64,000 nt of DNA from Acidobacteriota bacterium. Its GTDB lineage: Bacteria > Acidobacteriota > Terriglobia > Acidiferrales > UBA7541. Position 1 is the first letter of the stretch. Every line of letters begins with the position of its first letter. Positions 1 through 8,126 of this stretch are shown piece by piece. The translations under genes and the position numbers were made by a program. The notes beneath the pieces were generated by a model. That model did not search any database. It was not told the DNA's origin and saw only the letters and a list, made by a program, of their open reading frames with translations. Location: the NCBI GenBank assembly GCA_013289665.1, contig JABCZN010000001.1, positions 434,001-498,000 of the forward strand, given 5' to 3'.

Positions 1-70
1 TTCTGGCGGAAGCCCCTGAAGAAAGCTTTGCAAGGACCGCCACGCTATTGCTGACATGGCTTCTAACGGC
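1..70. repeat. Short intergenic element, copy 1 (GGAAGCC...GGCTTC ends)
   Basis: This stretch matches 11345-11415 over its whole length: GGCGGAAGCC, then CTGAAGA, AGCTT and a final GGCTTCTA. The ends GGAAGCC and GGCTTC are inverted, as in a miniature palindromic element. It lies just downstream of the stop codon of the PASTA-protein gene. No protein is encoded. The left boundary cannot be seen because the window starts here. Confidence 0.6.
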
Positions 71-90
71 TTTTGGCTAACGCCTTCCCC

Positions 91-810
91 TTAATTCGCG
101 ACGGTCAAATCGACTTCCGTGCTGACCCCGATGCGCGTTCCCGCCAGCGGCGCCTGGTCAATCACCGTCGCGTGCGGCCATTGCGGCGCCGACAAATAAT
201 TCAGCTTCCGGCGCAGTTTCGCCAGATCCAGCCGCCGCTGGGCCTCGATCTCGCTCAGCCCGATCAGATACGGCATCACGTAACTTGCTTCCCGTGGCAT
301 CCCCGCTATCAGCACGTCCACTCTTGGCGTCGCCGCATTTCTCCCTTGTTTCGGATTCTGCAGCAGCACCGTCTCCGGTGTTTCATCTCCCATAGACACC
401 GTCGAAACCTCTCCCACCTGCAATCCTTCTCGCAGCAACTCGATCCGCGAAGCCCGGAGCGTATTTCCTTCCAGCGAAGGAATCTCCAGTTGTTTTTGCC
501 CAAGGCTCAGCACAACGTGCGCCTGCTGCGACACTTTCATCAGCATCCCCGGGGGCGGCGTCTGCCGCACCACCTGGTTGATCGGCAAATCGCTGTACAC
601 GCGATCCGCCACCCGCAGCAGCAATCCTTTCGACCGCAGCGATTGGCCCGCCTCCGCCACATTCTTTCCCACCAGATTGGGCATGGACACTTCCCGCCCG
701 TGAATAGCCACGCGCATCGCCGTAATCGCGCTCAAAAACGCCGCTGAAGCCAGGATAAATACCAGAAACGCCATCCGGCTAAGCCATTCCAATCGTTCCC
801 GGATCGTCAT
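91..810 (-). CDS. PASTA-domain membrane protein
   Basis: The 239-residue protein has one membrane anchor (about residues 13-33) followed by three PASTA modules (about 40-105, 107-170 and 175-238). The first begins with MPNLVGKN and contains the QTPPPG turn typical of the fold. PASTA modules bind muropeptides or beta-lactam-like ligands, usually at the C-terminus of PknB kinases or PBPs. Here they stand alone without kinase or transpeptidase, so a cell-wall-sensing or scaffolding role outside the membrane is an inference. The ATG at 810 has an AAGG/AGG ribosome site, and a REP-like hairpin sits directly upstream at 819-850. Confidence 0.85.
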   Translation of the reverse strand: MTIRERLEWLSRMAFLVFILASAAFLSAITAMRVAIHGREVSMPNLVGKNVAEAGQSLRSKGLLLRVADRVYSDLPINQVVRQTPPPGMLMKVSQQAHVVLSLGQKQLEIPSLEGNTLRASRIELLREGLQVGEVSTVSMGDETPETVLLQNPKQGRNAATPRVDVLIAGMPREASYVMPYLIGLSEIEAQRRLDLAKLRRKLNYLSAPQWPHATVIDQAPLAGTRIGVSTEVDLTVAN

Positions 811-818
811 CGCCTACC

Positions 819-850
819 TTTGAGTGCGGGAGCAAAGCTCCCGCTTTTGG
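819..850. repeat. REP-like hairpin R1
   Basis: The core is GCGGGAGC-AAA-GCTCCCGC (826-844), a perfect 8-bp stem with a 3-nt loop. It is preceded by TTTGAGT and followed by TTTTGG. It is one of at least nine related copies in the window, and the stem arms change together between copies. It lies between the PASTA gene and the TldE-like gene. Confidence 0.8.
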
Positions 851-920
851 ACGGCAAACTCCTTCTACCCAAACAACCCGCCAATCGATTTCCCATCCCG
901 GCCACAGATCGTCCGTTCCT

Positions 921-2624
921 TTACTTTTTCAGTTCCGGCGCCGGATACTCCGGCAACTTCTCCTTACTCGTATCCGCCCTCTTCACTTCCAGCTCATCAA
1001 ACAGCAGCGACGGCGCAATAATCGTCTGCGGCACTCCTCCCGCCCGATTGCTTACCAGCGGATCGTTCCCCAACGCCACCAGATCATGCCGCAACGCACG
1101 CACATCCAGTTCGTTGAACACCGCCCCGCGCACCAACTCTTCATGCCCGTCCGATGCGTACACCCGATACAACAGCCTTGGCGCATTTCCCGGCCCCAGC
1201 GTATCCACGCGGTACCCAAATTGTTTGTTCTGCTCACCGGCCATCGTCGTCAATTTTTTCTTCAACTCCGCCGCCGTCTCCGGCTCCGAACTCTTGAAGA
1301 TCAGCGTCCCGATCGTCGGGAACGCCGCCGTCCCCGGCGACGCCCGCCCATGTCCGTTCGAAGCTGGGAAGTCCCGGATCGGCTGCCGTCCAATCAAATA
1401 ATTCTGCAACGTCCCGTCGTCCACCACTGTTACCGCTTGCGCCGGCACGCCTTCGCTGTCAACCTCATAATTCCCCACCAATTTCTTTCCGCCGAACTCC
1501 TTCATCGTCGGGTCGTCCACCACACTCATGAACTTTGGCAGGATCGGCGTTTTATAACTGTTCGCGAACGCTCCCACAGTCCGGTTCGGCCGCCCAAGCT
1601 GCGGCTTTCGTCCCAGGATGTTTCCGCCCACTAGTCCCGCCATGATGTCGTCCGCCGCATCCGGCGCGAACAGCACTGGCCCGCGGTAAGACTCCTCCAC
1701 AATCGGCGACTCCCGCAGCGCCTTCAGCGTGTTCAGCGCCTGCGCCGTCTCCTTCAGCAACTCCTCCCGCTTCGGCAAATCCTCCGGCCGCGACTCCGTC
1801 CAGTACGGATTCCGCTGTAGCCGCATTCCATCCCCGGCTTGCGTGGCTCCGTTCATCGTCACGGTCGAATTCGCCTGGCCATTGCGCACAATCGTGCCTT
1901 CGGAATTCACAAAATATAGATTCACCGCGCTGAATCGTGCCGACGCCGATACCGTCTGCACTTCCGGATATTTCCTGAATAGATTGGTCATCTCCTGCAG
2001 AGTTTGTTTCCACGCGCCTTCGTCCACCTTCAACGAAGCCACCGGCTCAACCTTCGTTACCACCGGCGCCTTCGCAAAATCGTCAATCGGATTCGGGTCC
2101 GCGCTGAACTGCTTCAGCGCTGAAAGTTTCTCCGCGTATGCGTCCGCCGCCGACTTGTACGCCTCGTCCGTCATCAGCCAGATCTGCCGCCGTAGCGCAA
2201 TCGGATCGTCGTCCAGCGGCAAAATCGTCGCCCCGCCCATCCCCTGGTTGTAAAAGCTGTCCTGCTTGTACTCGCCGATCCGTACCACCACACGCAACAC
2301 TCTTACATGTTGGCGCTGCGCACTCAGCAGCGCGCCAAACGCCGCCTCCGCATCGAAATTATCCACATCCTCCACGCGGTATTCGATGTAGTATGGCGGC
2401 TTCACCTGGTCCATCTTCAACCGGTCTCTCGAGCGGTCAAGCTCTGTCAGCAGCGCCTCCAGCAGCACGTCGCCCTTGGCCACTTCATGCGCCTTCGCCG
2501 TCACCGAGTCTCCAGAAAAATTCTCCGCGGCCGCCGCCGCGCTGGGGCGTACCCCCAGCGTTCCCGCCAGCGTCATCGCCGCAAGCAAACTCACGGCCCT
2601 GTTCAATCTCTTAAAGCCGCTCAC
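921..2624 (-). CDS. Exported TldE/PmbA-like protein (no metalloprotease motif)
   Basis: A 567-residue protein of the TldD/PmbA (TldE) fold. The start is GTG at 2624, overlapping the upstream tldD-like stop by four bases (GTGA), so the two are translationally coupled. Residues 1-32 look like a signal peptide. The segment KFMSVVDDPTMKEFGGKKL aligns with KFLSVVDDPTVGEINGTKL of its neighbour, but where the neighbour has HEVLGH this protein has DDIMAGLVGG, so no zinc site is present. In characterised TldD/TldE pairs TldE also lacks the HExxxH site and forms the heterodimer partner. Export of both subunits would be unlike the cytosolic enterobacterial pair. The substrate is unknown. Confidence 0.85.
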   Translation of the reverse strand: MSGFKRLNRAVSLLAAMTLAGTLGVRPSAAAAAENFSGDSVTAKAHEVAKGDVLLEALLTELDRSRDRLKMDQVKPPYYIEYRVEDVDNFDAEAAFGALLSAQRQHVRVLRVVVRIGEYKQDSFYNQGMGGATILPLDDDPIALRRQIWLMTDEAYKSAADAYAEKLSALKQFSADPNPIDDFAKAPVVTKVEPVASLKVDEGAWKQTLQEMTNLFRKYPEVQTVSASARFSAVNLYFVNSEGTIVRNGQANSTVTMNGATQAGDGMRLQRNPYWTESRPEDLPKREELLKETAQALNTLKALRESPIVEESYRGPVLFAPDAADDIMAGLVGGNILGRKPQLGRPNRTVGAFANSYKTPILPKFMSVVDDPTMKEFGGKKLVGNYEVDSEGVPAQAVTVVDDGTLQNYLIGRQPIRDFPASNGHGRASPGTAAFPTIGTLIFKSSEPETAAELKKKLTTMAGEQNKQFGYRVDTLGPGNAPRLLYRVYASDGHEELVRGAVFNELDVRALRHDLVALGNDPLVSNRAGGVPQTIIAPSLLFDELEVKRADTSKEKLPEYPAPELKK

Positions 2625-4366
2625 GGCTTCACCCCCGTCGGATCATCCTTGCTGCTTTCCGCCGCACCGTCCGCGCCTGGAGCGGGCAAAATCGGCGGCC
2701 GCTCTCTTCCGTGCGCCCGTTTCTGCACTTCCATCTCGCTGAACAACATCGCCGGAGCCACCGCCGACACCGGCACGCTTCCGCTCTCCGCCCCGCAAAC
2801 TCCGTTGAAAACGTGCTGCGTGTCACCCGTCGTAATAATCCGCGTCAGCGCCGCCAGCGGCGTCCCCACAATATCCACCCCGCGCACCAGTTCATCCGGC
2901 CGCCCGTCGGCGTACACCTTATAAACGATCACTGGCAGCACCTGAAACGCCTGCGGCAACGACCGCGTCGTCAGCGTGAATCCACCCTGAATGTCGTCGA
3001 AATATAATCCGTACGGCTTCCCCTGCTTCTTCGCCTCATCAATCAGCATCTGCCGCAACTGTTTCTCCGGCACCGCCTGGCTCGAGGTTACGATCAAATT
3101 CCCTTGGCGTCCCGTCGGCATCAATCCGGGTTGATTCCGCCCGTGTCCGTTCGACTTGTCGAATCCCTTGATCGGCATCCGCGACATCAGGAAATTCTTC
3201 AGCACGCCATCCTGAATCACCACCACCCGCTCCGCCGGCGTCCCCTCATTGTCGAACTCGTACGCTCCCGCCAGCTTGGTCCCGTTAATCTCTCCGACCG
3301 TCGGATCGTCCACCACGCTCAAGAATTTCGGCAGCACTTCCTGTCCAACCTTCTTCGTAAACGTCTGCCCCTCTTCCTCGTCCCGCTGCCGGTGCCCCTC
3401 CATCCGGTGCCCCAGCACTTCATGAAAAAACACCGCCGCCGCCCGCCCGCTCAGCAACGCCGGCCCGGCATAAGGCTCCGCCACCGGTGCCTTCCGCAAC
3501 TCCTTCAAATCCGCCGCCATCTTGTCGGCCTTCGCCATCAGCACCGCTTCGCTTGGCAATCCGCCTGCCGCCGGTGCCTGAAAAGTCTCCACCCGCAACA
3601 AATCCATCCCGTCGTCCGCCCGCGTCTGCGCCTCCATCACTAGCCTAGCCGAAGCGCTCGGCGTCATAATCGCCGCGCCTTCACTCGACACCATCCGCGC
3701 GTTAGACGACCCCACCTGCAATATCACCGTCGCATAATAAACGTCCCCATATTTCCGGAACGCGCCCGACACCCGCCGAACCTCTTCCTCCCAAGCCTTG
3801 CGGTCAAACGACGGCTCGGTCAATTTCTCCCCAACATGAATCTTCGGAACTTCCTTTGAAAAATCCGGTGACTTATCTTCTTCCTCCGCCTTCACTGCCG
3901 TATTCGTCTTCACATTCAAATACGCTGGTGCCGCCCGCTTGTACTCCCGGTCCGTCAATTCCCAAAGCACCCGCGCCGTCGCGTCCGGATCATCCTGCAA
4001 AGGCAAAGTTCCCGAAGTCATTCCGCTCCCGCGGCTCTGTCCATGCGTGTTATCCAGTTCCGGCGTTCCCACGCGCATCGTCACATCGGTGTTCCGCCGC
4101 TTCACCGCCGTATCCGACAGCAGCGCCCCATAAGCCCCAGCGATAAAAATCTGGTCCTGGTCGTATACCGTATAGCTCAAAAAATAAGGAGCCGGATCGC
4201 TCTTGGCGAGATCCGTCTTCGCCCGGTTCAGCTCCGCCTGCATCGTCTGCAGCATCGCGTCCGCCGGCGTCTTCGCCACGGGCTTATCCTTCTCACCAGC
4301 TGCCAATCCAGGCAAACCAACCAGCTGCGCCGCCAGCAGAAAACTCCCCAGTCGACGTGCATTCAT
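2621..4366 (-). CDS. Exported TldD-like metalloprotease
   Basis: A 581-residue TldD-family protein. The metal-binding and catalytic motif HExxxH is present as HEVLGHRMEGH at about residues 315-325. I prefer the ATG at 4366, because GGAG lies 8 nt upstream and translation then begins MNARRLG followed by a hydrophobic signal peptide; an ATG at 4372 is also possible. TldD acts with TldE to trim peptides, for example microcin B17 precursor or CcdA. It is paired with the downstream TldE-like gene through a GTGA overlap. The predicted export suggests action on periplasmic or cell-surface peptides, which is an inference. Confidence 0.88.
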   Translation of the reverse strand: MNARRLGSFLLAAQLVGLPGLAAGEKDKPVAKTPADAMLQTMQAELNRAKTDLAKSDPAPYFLSYTVYDQDQIFIAGAYGALLSDTAVKRRNTDVTMRVGTPELDNTHGQSRGSGMTSGTLPLQDDPDATARVLWELTDREYKRAAPAYLNVKTNTAVKAEEEDKSPDFSKEVPKIHVGEKLTEPSFDRKAWEEEVRRVSGAFRKYGDVYYATVILQVGSSNARMVSSEGAAIMTPSASARLVMEAQTRADDGMDLLRVETFQAPAAGGLPSEAVLMAKADKMAADLKELRKAPVAEPYAGPALLSGRAAAVFFHEVLGHRMEGHRQRDEEEGQTFTKKVGQEVLPKFLSVVDDPTVGEINGTKLAGAYEFDNEGTPAERVVVIQDGVLKNFLMSRMPIKGFDKSNGHGRNQPGLMPTGRQGNLIVTSSQAVPEKQLRQMLIDEAKKQGKPYGLYFDDIQGGFTLTTRSLPQAFQVLPVIVYKVYADGRPDELVRGVDIVGTPLAALTRIITTGDTQHVFNGVCGAESGSVPVSAVAPAMLFSEMEVQKRAHGRERPPILPAPGADGAAESSKDDPTGVKP

Positions 4367-4619
4367 TCGCATGACTCCAAATTTTTCTCGTTTATGAAGG
4401 TTCACAGGCAGGATCTGCATAAGTAAGGTAGGCTCCCGATCTCTCAACTGAAAATCTCACTGTGGCGATTCCCGAGTATGACGCACCGCACCGCCCCGCG
4501 CAAACCACCCGTTCCAAGCAGTCAACGCTCCTCAACGAGCACAGGCGCTAGCCCGCGTTGTTATCTTTACTTGAGTCTGCGCAGGGCCCGTACCCTGCGG
4601 CGGACGGGTCCTCCTCGTT

Positions 4620-4650
4620 CTGAGTGGGGCAGCGAAGCTCCAGCTCTTAC
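4620..4650. repeat. REP-like element R3 (diverged)
   Basis: GAGTGGGGCAGCGAAGCTCC followed by AGCTCTTAC resembles the R1/R2 family but the stem is imperfect. The following bases CAACCACCCAACTTCGCC nearly repeat CAACCCCCCAACTTCGCC found after R2, which ties this copy to the fmt-end duplication. Confidence 0.6.
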
Positions 4651-4781
4651 GGCCGGGACTCAACCACCCAACTTCGCCAAGCGGCACAGCCATACGTGTT
4701 TGCTCTGAGCCCGGAAGGGCTGTGCGCCTTTCTCTTTCCTCACTCCCGCCTCCCCGTCAACAACAAATCCCTCCTGCTTCT

Positions 4782-4934
4782 TCACCTCCCACATCTATCC
4801 CCGCTCTTCGCTCTCGCACCCCGCACAACCCCCGCCAGAATCTCCCGCAGCCCTTCCTGTTTGACGTCTGTCAGTCCCAACCGGCTGCCTAGTCCGCACA
4901 CCTCTCTCTGCGTCGCTTTCCGCCAACCTCCGGA
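4782..4934 (-). pseudogene. Relic of an fmt 3' end
   Basis: Reading the minus strand from 4901 to the TGA at 4782-4784 gives VCGLGSRLGLTDVKQEGLRE and then ILAGVVRGARAKSG. The C-terminus of the intact fmt at 6572 reads VCGGGSRLEITHVKQEGRRE then ISAGEFVRGARLKNGE. Roughly two thirds of positions agree, with one residue deleted in the relic. The nucleotide match includes CCCTTCCTGTTTGACGT and CCAACCGGCTGCCT. Upstream of about 4934 the similarity fades and no catalytic formyltransferase core remains, so this is a partial duplication or the remnant of a second fmt. Confidence 0.75.
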
Positions 4935-5153
4935 ATTCAAGTTTTTCCGTCCCCAGGAGTCGAAGGTAAGAGCAGCCCGATAGAAGTTATCAGGTTTAAC
5001 TGCCCCCTCTCAGGGTTTGGCGCGGGGGTTTGGAGCGAACGAAGGGTCTCTGGTTCAGAAATTCAGGCGCGCCATCCGGATTTGCTGCCGGATCTTCAAG
5101 TTACGGTGCGGAAAGCACTTCCACTGCCCGTCCCGTTGCCATCGATCCCCGAG

Positions 5154-5651
5154 CTACCGGAACTTTTTCACCATCATCAGTGCGTCAAAATCCGCGCCCT
5201 GAACCCGGAGCGCACGCGGCATCACCCCGTACGACTCGAAGCCATACTTCCGGTAAAACTTCCCACCACGTGGATTGTCGATCGCCACATATAATTCCAC
5301 CTGGTCAACTTTGAGGCTGGCCGCTTCCAGGACGTGCTTGAAAAGCATATCCGCCAACCCTGTTCCTCGCCTCTCCTCCGACACATACATGTTCCATATC
5401 ATTCCGACGTGCCGCCGCTTAGTGGATGGTTGCTGCAGGAATGTTGCGATCGCACACAGGCGGCCGTCCACAAATGCTCCGAAGATCACCTCCCGCTGAA
5501 ACCGCTCCGCGATTTGCTCGGAGCTGCGCGCCGACTCTTCCTGATAGTCCGCCGCGAAGGCGGCCGGAGCCGACTGCAACGCTCCCAGAAAGATAGCTTG
5601 ATATTCAGCGGTGTCTTCAGCGTTTAGTTGCCGGATTTCAGTTTCATTCAT
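5154..5651 (-). CDS. GNAT-family N-acetyltransferase
   Basis: A 165-residue acetyl-CoA-dependent acyltransferase fold. The acetyl-CoA-binding motif A appears as VSEERRGTGLADML (R/Q-x-x-G-x-G/A type), and the C-terminal strand-helix FYRKYGFESYG is typical of small-molecule GNATs. The ATG at 5651 has GGGAG about 10 nt upstream; an earlier in-frame start at 5696 would add 15 poorly conserved residues and run toward the operator. It is divergent from the TetR gene, with a 20-22 bp palindrome between them, so it is a plausible target of that regulator. The substrate cannot be named from sequence. Confidence 0.85.
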   Translation of the reverse strand: MNETEIRQLNAEDTAEYQAIFLGALQSAPAAFAADYQEESARSSEQIAERFQREVIFGAFVDGRLCAIATFLQQPSTKRRHVGMIWNMYVSEERRGTGLADMLFKHVLEAASLKVDQVELYVAIDNPRGGKFYRKYGFESYGVMPRALRVQGADFDALMMVKKFR

Positions 5652-5704
5652 GAATGCAAGTCTCCCTTCAAACGGTCTTCCGCGCTTTCTGGTCAAACGC
5701 GGCG

Positions 5705-5756
5705 TTGACAGAACTCCCCGCCTTGGCGATTCTATTAGATGTCACATGACATCTAA
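5705..5756 (+). promoter_or_regulatory. Palindromic operator with a -35-like hexamer, between GNAT and tetR
   Basis: TTAGATGTCA and TGACATCTAA are perfect 10-bp inverted arms separated by CA (5735-5756). A consensus TTGACA lies at 5705-5710, placing the palindrome at the expected -10/start region of the tetR-direction promoter. TetR-family repressors bind such palindromes next to their own gene. Autoregulation and control of the divergent GNAT gene are inferred. Confidence 0.65.
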
Positions 5757-5800
5757 ATGCAAGGGTCATGCTTCGGGCCGCCGTTCGGAGGCAAAGAACT

Positions 5801-6385
5801 ATGCGTAAGTCAAAAGTAGAGACCGCCAGGACACGCAAGAGAATTGTCAAAGCGGCAGGCGCCGAGTTCGCCGCGAATGGAATCAGCGAGGTGGCGCTCG
5901 CGCGGGTGATGGCTGCTGCGGGACTTACTCACGGGGGTTTCTATCGTCATTTTGCTTCCAAGGATCAACTCGTCCTGGAAGCGTGCGACAAGACTCTCTT
6001 GTCGCTAGTTGCAGGCCTGGAATTGCTCGTCAAAGAAAAGCCCCACAAGTACGCGCTTCCGGTCCTGGTGGATCATTATGTGTCGCGCGCTCATCGTGAC
6101 CAGCCGAGAACTGGCTGCCCCCTGGCCGCTCTGGGGAGCGAACTCGCGCGGAGAGACAAGCGGACTCGTCAAGCAGCCATGGAAGGATTTCTCCAACTGT
6201 CCCGGCTGATTGCCAGCCAGCTAGAGACGGTGCCGTTCCGCAAAAGGGCAGAACGGTCGATGGCGATCGTTTCCGCTATGGTGGGTGCCGTCACACTGGC
6301 CCGCATTGCGCCCGATACGCGAATTTCAGATTCTGTCCTCGCTGCGACGCGCGATTACATCTTTCGGTCCGTGCAGCGGCAATGA
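5801..6385 (+). CDS. TetR/AcrR-family transcriptional regulator
   Basis: A 194-residue one-component repressor. The N-terminal helix-turn-helix is evident: TRKRIVKAAGAEFAANG, then LARVMAAAGLTHGGFYRHF and the SKDQLV turn. The C-terminal segment RTGCPLAALGSELARRD is characteristic of the NemR/AcuR-like group, which often responds to electrophiles or small organics through a cysteine; one Cys is present in GCPL. The ATG at 5801 has GGAGG 9 nt upstream and is preferred over an ATG at 5768. The palindromic operator lies 45 bp upstream. The effector is unknown. Confidence 0.9.
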   Translation: MRKSKVETARTRKRIVKAAGAEFAANGISEVALARVMAAAGLTHGGFYRHFASKDQLVLEACDKTLLSLVAGLELLVKEKPHKYALPVLVDHYVSRAHRDQPRTGCPLAALGSELARRDKRTRQAAMEGFLQLSRLIASQLETVPFRKRAERSMAIVSAMVGAVTLARIAPDTRISDSVLAATRDYIFRSVQRQ

Positions 6386-6439
6386 CCAAGCCAGCCGCCA
6401 TTTCCCAGTAGCGGAGACCTTCAGGTGGCCCCTCTTAGC

Positions 6440-6475
6440 TTTGAGTACGGGAGCGAAACTCCCGCTTTTACCTTT
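6440..6475. repeat. REP-like hairpin R2
   Basis: TTGAGTACGGGAGCGAAACT then CCCGCTTTTAC. The stem GGGAG/CTCCC is retained. It lies just downstream of fmt (stop at 6572 on the minus strand). The same order of REP and fmt end recurs at 4620-4901. Confidence 0.75.
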
Positions 6476-6571
6476 CAACCCAACCCCCCAACTTCGCCCT
6501 GGCGCCGCCACCGCCGCCCCCACGCCGCGCATTTTGCGGGATGATTCCGGGCTGCGCGCTTTTCCACTCCC

Positions 6572-7513
6572 TCAATTCCCAAACTGCTCCCCGTTCTTCA
6601 GCCGCGCGCCCCGCACAAACTCCCCTGCTGAAATTTCCCTCCGCCCTTCCTGTTTGACGTGCGTAATTTCCAACCGGCTGCCTCCGCCGCAAACCGCGTT
6701 GATCAAATCCTTCTCAACCAAAATTGTCCCGGGCTCCCCGACCGCCGTGCCCGCAACCGGTTTCCCCCGCAAATGGCAGGTCTGTCCCCGAAATTCCGTA
6801 TACGCCCCCGGCCACGGCGCAAACCCCCGCATCCGATTAAAAATCTCCGCAGCTGTCCGCGCCCACTCAATCCTTCCGTCCTCCCGCTTCAACATAGGCG
6901 CCATCGTAGCCTCGGCAGGATTCTGCACCCGCCCCGTCAACTCCCCCTGCGCCAATCCCCGCAGCGTTTTCGCCATCAACGGCGCACCCATCTCCGCCAG
7001 CCGCCTTGCCAACTCCGGTGTTGTCTCCTCCGCCCCAATTCGCAACTCCTCTTGCAGCAGCATCTCGCCCGTATCCATCCCCGCATCAATCCGCATCGTC
7101 GTATTCCCCGTCACCGTCTCTCCGTTCGCAATCGCCCACTGAATCGGCGCCGCCCCGCGATATTTGGGCAACAGCGAAGCATGCAAATTAGTCCAACCGA
7201 GCCGCGGAATCGGCAACAGCCGAGCAGGAATAATCTGTCCGTAGGCAATAATCACCATCGCATCCGGTGCCAGCTTCCTCAGATGCTCTTCCACCTCCGG
7301 CGCCCGCACCTTTGCCGGCTGCTGCACTTCCAGCCCCGCCGCCACCGCCACTTCCTTCACCGCCGAAAACGAAATCTCCTGCCCCCGCCCTCGCGGACGG
7401 TCCGGCTGCGTATACACGCTCACAATCTCAAAATCGGTTTGTGTCAGAAGATACTTCAAGGAGGGAACTGCAAACTGCGGCGTGCCACAAAATACGATGC
7501 GCATCCGGTTCAC
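6572..7513 (-). CDS. fmt: Methionyl-tRNA formyltransferase
   Basis: Transfers a formyl group from 10-formyl-THF to Met-tRNAi to initiate translation. The 313-residue length is typical. The N-terminal formyltransferase fold begins MRIVFCGTPQFAVPSL. The catalytic region NLHASLLPKYRGAAPIQW has Asn109 and His111, and Asp147 lies in RIDAGMDTGEML. The C-terminal OB-like tRNA-binding domain ends with VRGARLKNGE. The start may be GTG at 7513 or ATG at 7504; neither has a clear ribosome site. It lies 28 bp downstream of def in the classical def-fmt order. A degenerate copy of its last 40 codons lies at 4782-4934. Confidence 0.95.
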   Translation of the reverse strand: MNRMRIVFCGTPQFAVPSLKYLLTQTDFEIVSVYTQPDRPRGRGQEISFSAVKEVAVAAGLEVQQPAKVRAPEVEEHLRKLAPDAMVIIAYGQIIPARLLPIPRLGWTNLHASLLPKYRGAAPIQWAIANGETVTGNTTMRIDAGMDTGEMLLQEELRIGAEETTPELARRLAEMGAPLMAKTLRGLAQGELTGRVQNPAEATMAPMLKREDGRIEWARTAAEIFNRMRGFAPWPGAYTEFRGQTCHLRGKPVAGTAVGEPGTILVEKDLINAVCGGGSRLEITHVKQEGRREISAGEFVRGARLKNGEQFGN

Positions 7514-7541
7514 GGGCGGCTCACCCGTTGGCGCGGCGGCG

Positions 7542-8126
7542 CTACCACTCGCCCTCTTTCCTTAATTTCTTGATCTTCCGCTTGATCAAGTCACGCTTCA
7601 GCATGCTCAGGTGCGTCAAAAATAAAATCCCGTGCAGGTGATCGATTTCATGGCAAAACGCCCGCGCCAGCAAATTCTCTCCGCGAATTTCAAACGTTTC
7701 GCCCTTCGCATTCTGCGCCCGCACCGTTACAAACTGCGGCCGCACCACGTACCCGCGAAACCCCGGCACGGAAAGGCAGCCCTCTTCTTCCCGCACTTCG
7801 CCTTCCGCGTGAATAATCTCCGGGTTCACCAGCACAATCTTCGCCTCCGGATTTTTCCCCACAGTCACGTCCACCACCGCCAGCCGGATACTCTTCCCAA
7901 TCTGCGGTGCCGCCAGCCCCACCCCGTTCGCCGCGTACATCGATGCAAACATATCCTCAACCAAATGCTCCAGCTCCGCGTCAAATTTCGCGATCGTCGC
8001 CGCGGGCTTCTCCAGCACCGGATCGCCATACTTCACGATCGGATAAATCTTCCCCTTAGGCGTTGCCGCCACAGGAGTCTCGGCGGTCACCGTAGATCCT
8101 TTAGAACTCGTCGATTTGTCGGCCAT
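7542..8126 (-). CDS. def: Peptide deformylase
   Basis: Removes the N-formyl group from nascent proteins. The 194-residue protein carries all three signatures: GVGLAAPQIG (about residues 68-77), EEGCLSVP (114-121) and HEIDH (159-163). The Cys and the two His bind the metal and the Glu is catalytic. An N-terminal extension of about 25 Ser/Thr-rich residues precedes the domain. The ATG at 8126 lies inside the last codons of aroC (stop at 8101), a 26-bp overlap that suggests coupled translation in an aroC-def-fmt operon. Confidence 0.96.
   Translation of the reverse strand: MADKSTSSKGSTVTAETPVAATPKGKIYPIVKYGDPVLEKPAATIAKFDAELEHLVEDMFASMYAANGVGLAAPQIGKSIRLAVVDVTVGKNPEAKIVLVNPEIIHAEGEVREEEGCLSVPGFRGYVVRPQFVTVRAQNAKGETFEIRGENLLARAFCHEIDHLHGILFLTHLSMLKRDLIKRKIKKLRKEGEW

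Larger units (their letters stand above)
4373..5153. other. 780-bp gene-free stretch with a repeat and an fmt relic
   Basis: No intact gene is visible. The stretch holds a diverged REP-like element at 4620-4650 and, on the minus strand, the decayed 3' end of a formyltransferase gene (4782-4934). Both appear in the same order and similar spacing at 6440-6690, so about 280 bp here look like a duplicated copy. Bases 4940-5153 hold nothing I can identify. Confidence 0.6.

Noticed and set aside
6285..7142. A 285-codon plus-strand frame overlapping the fmt gene
   Set aside because: It runs antisense to fmt, has no domain and starts inside the tetR gene.
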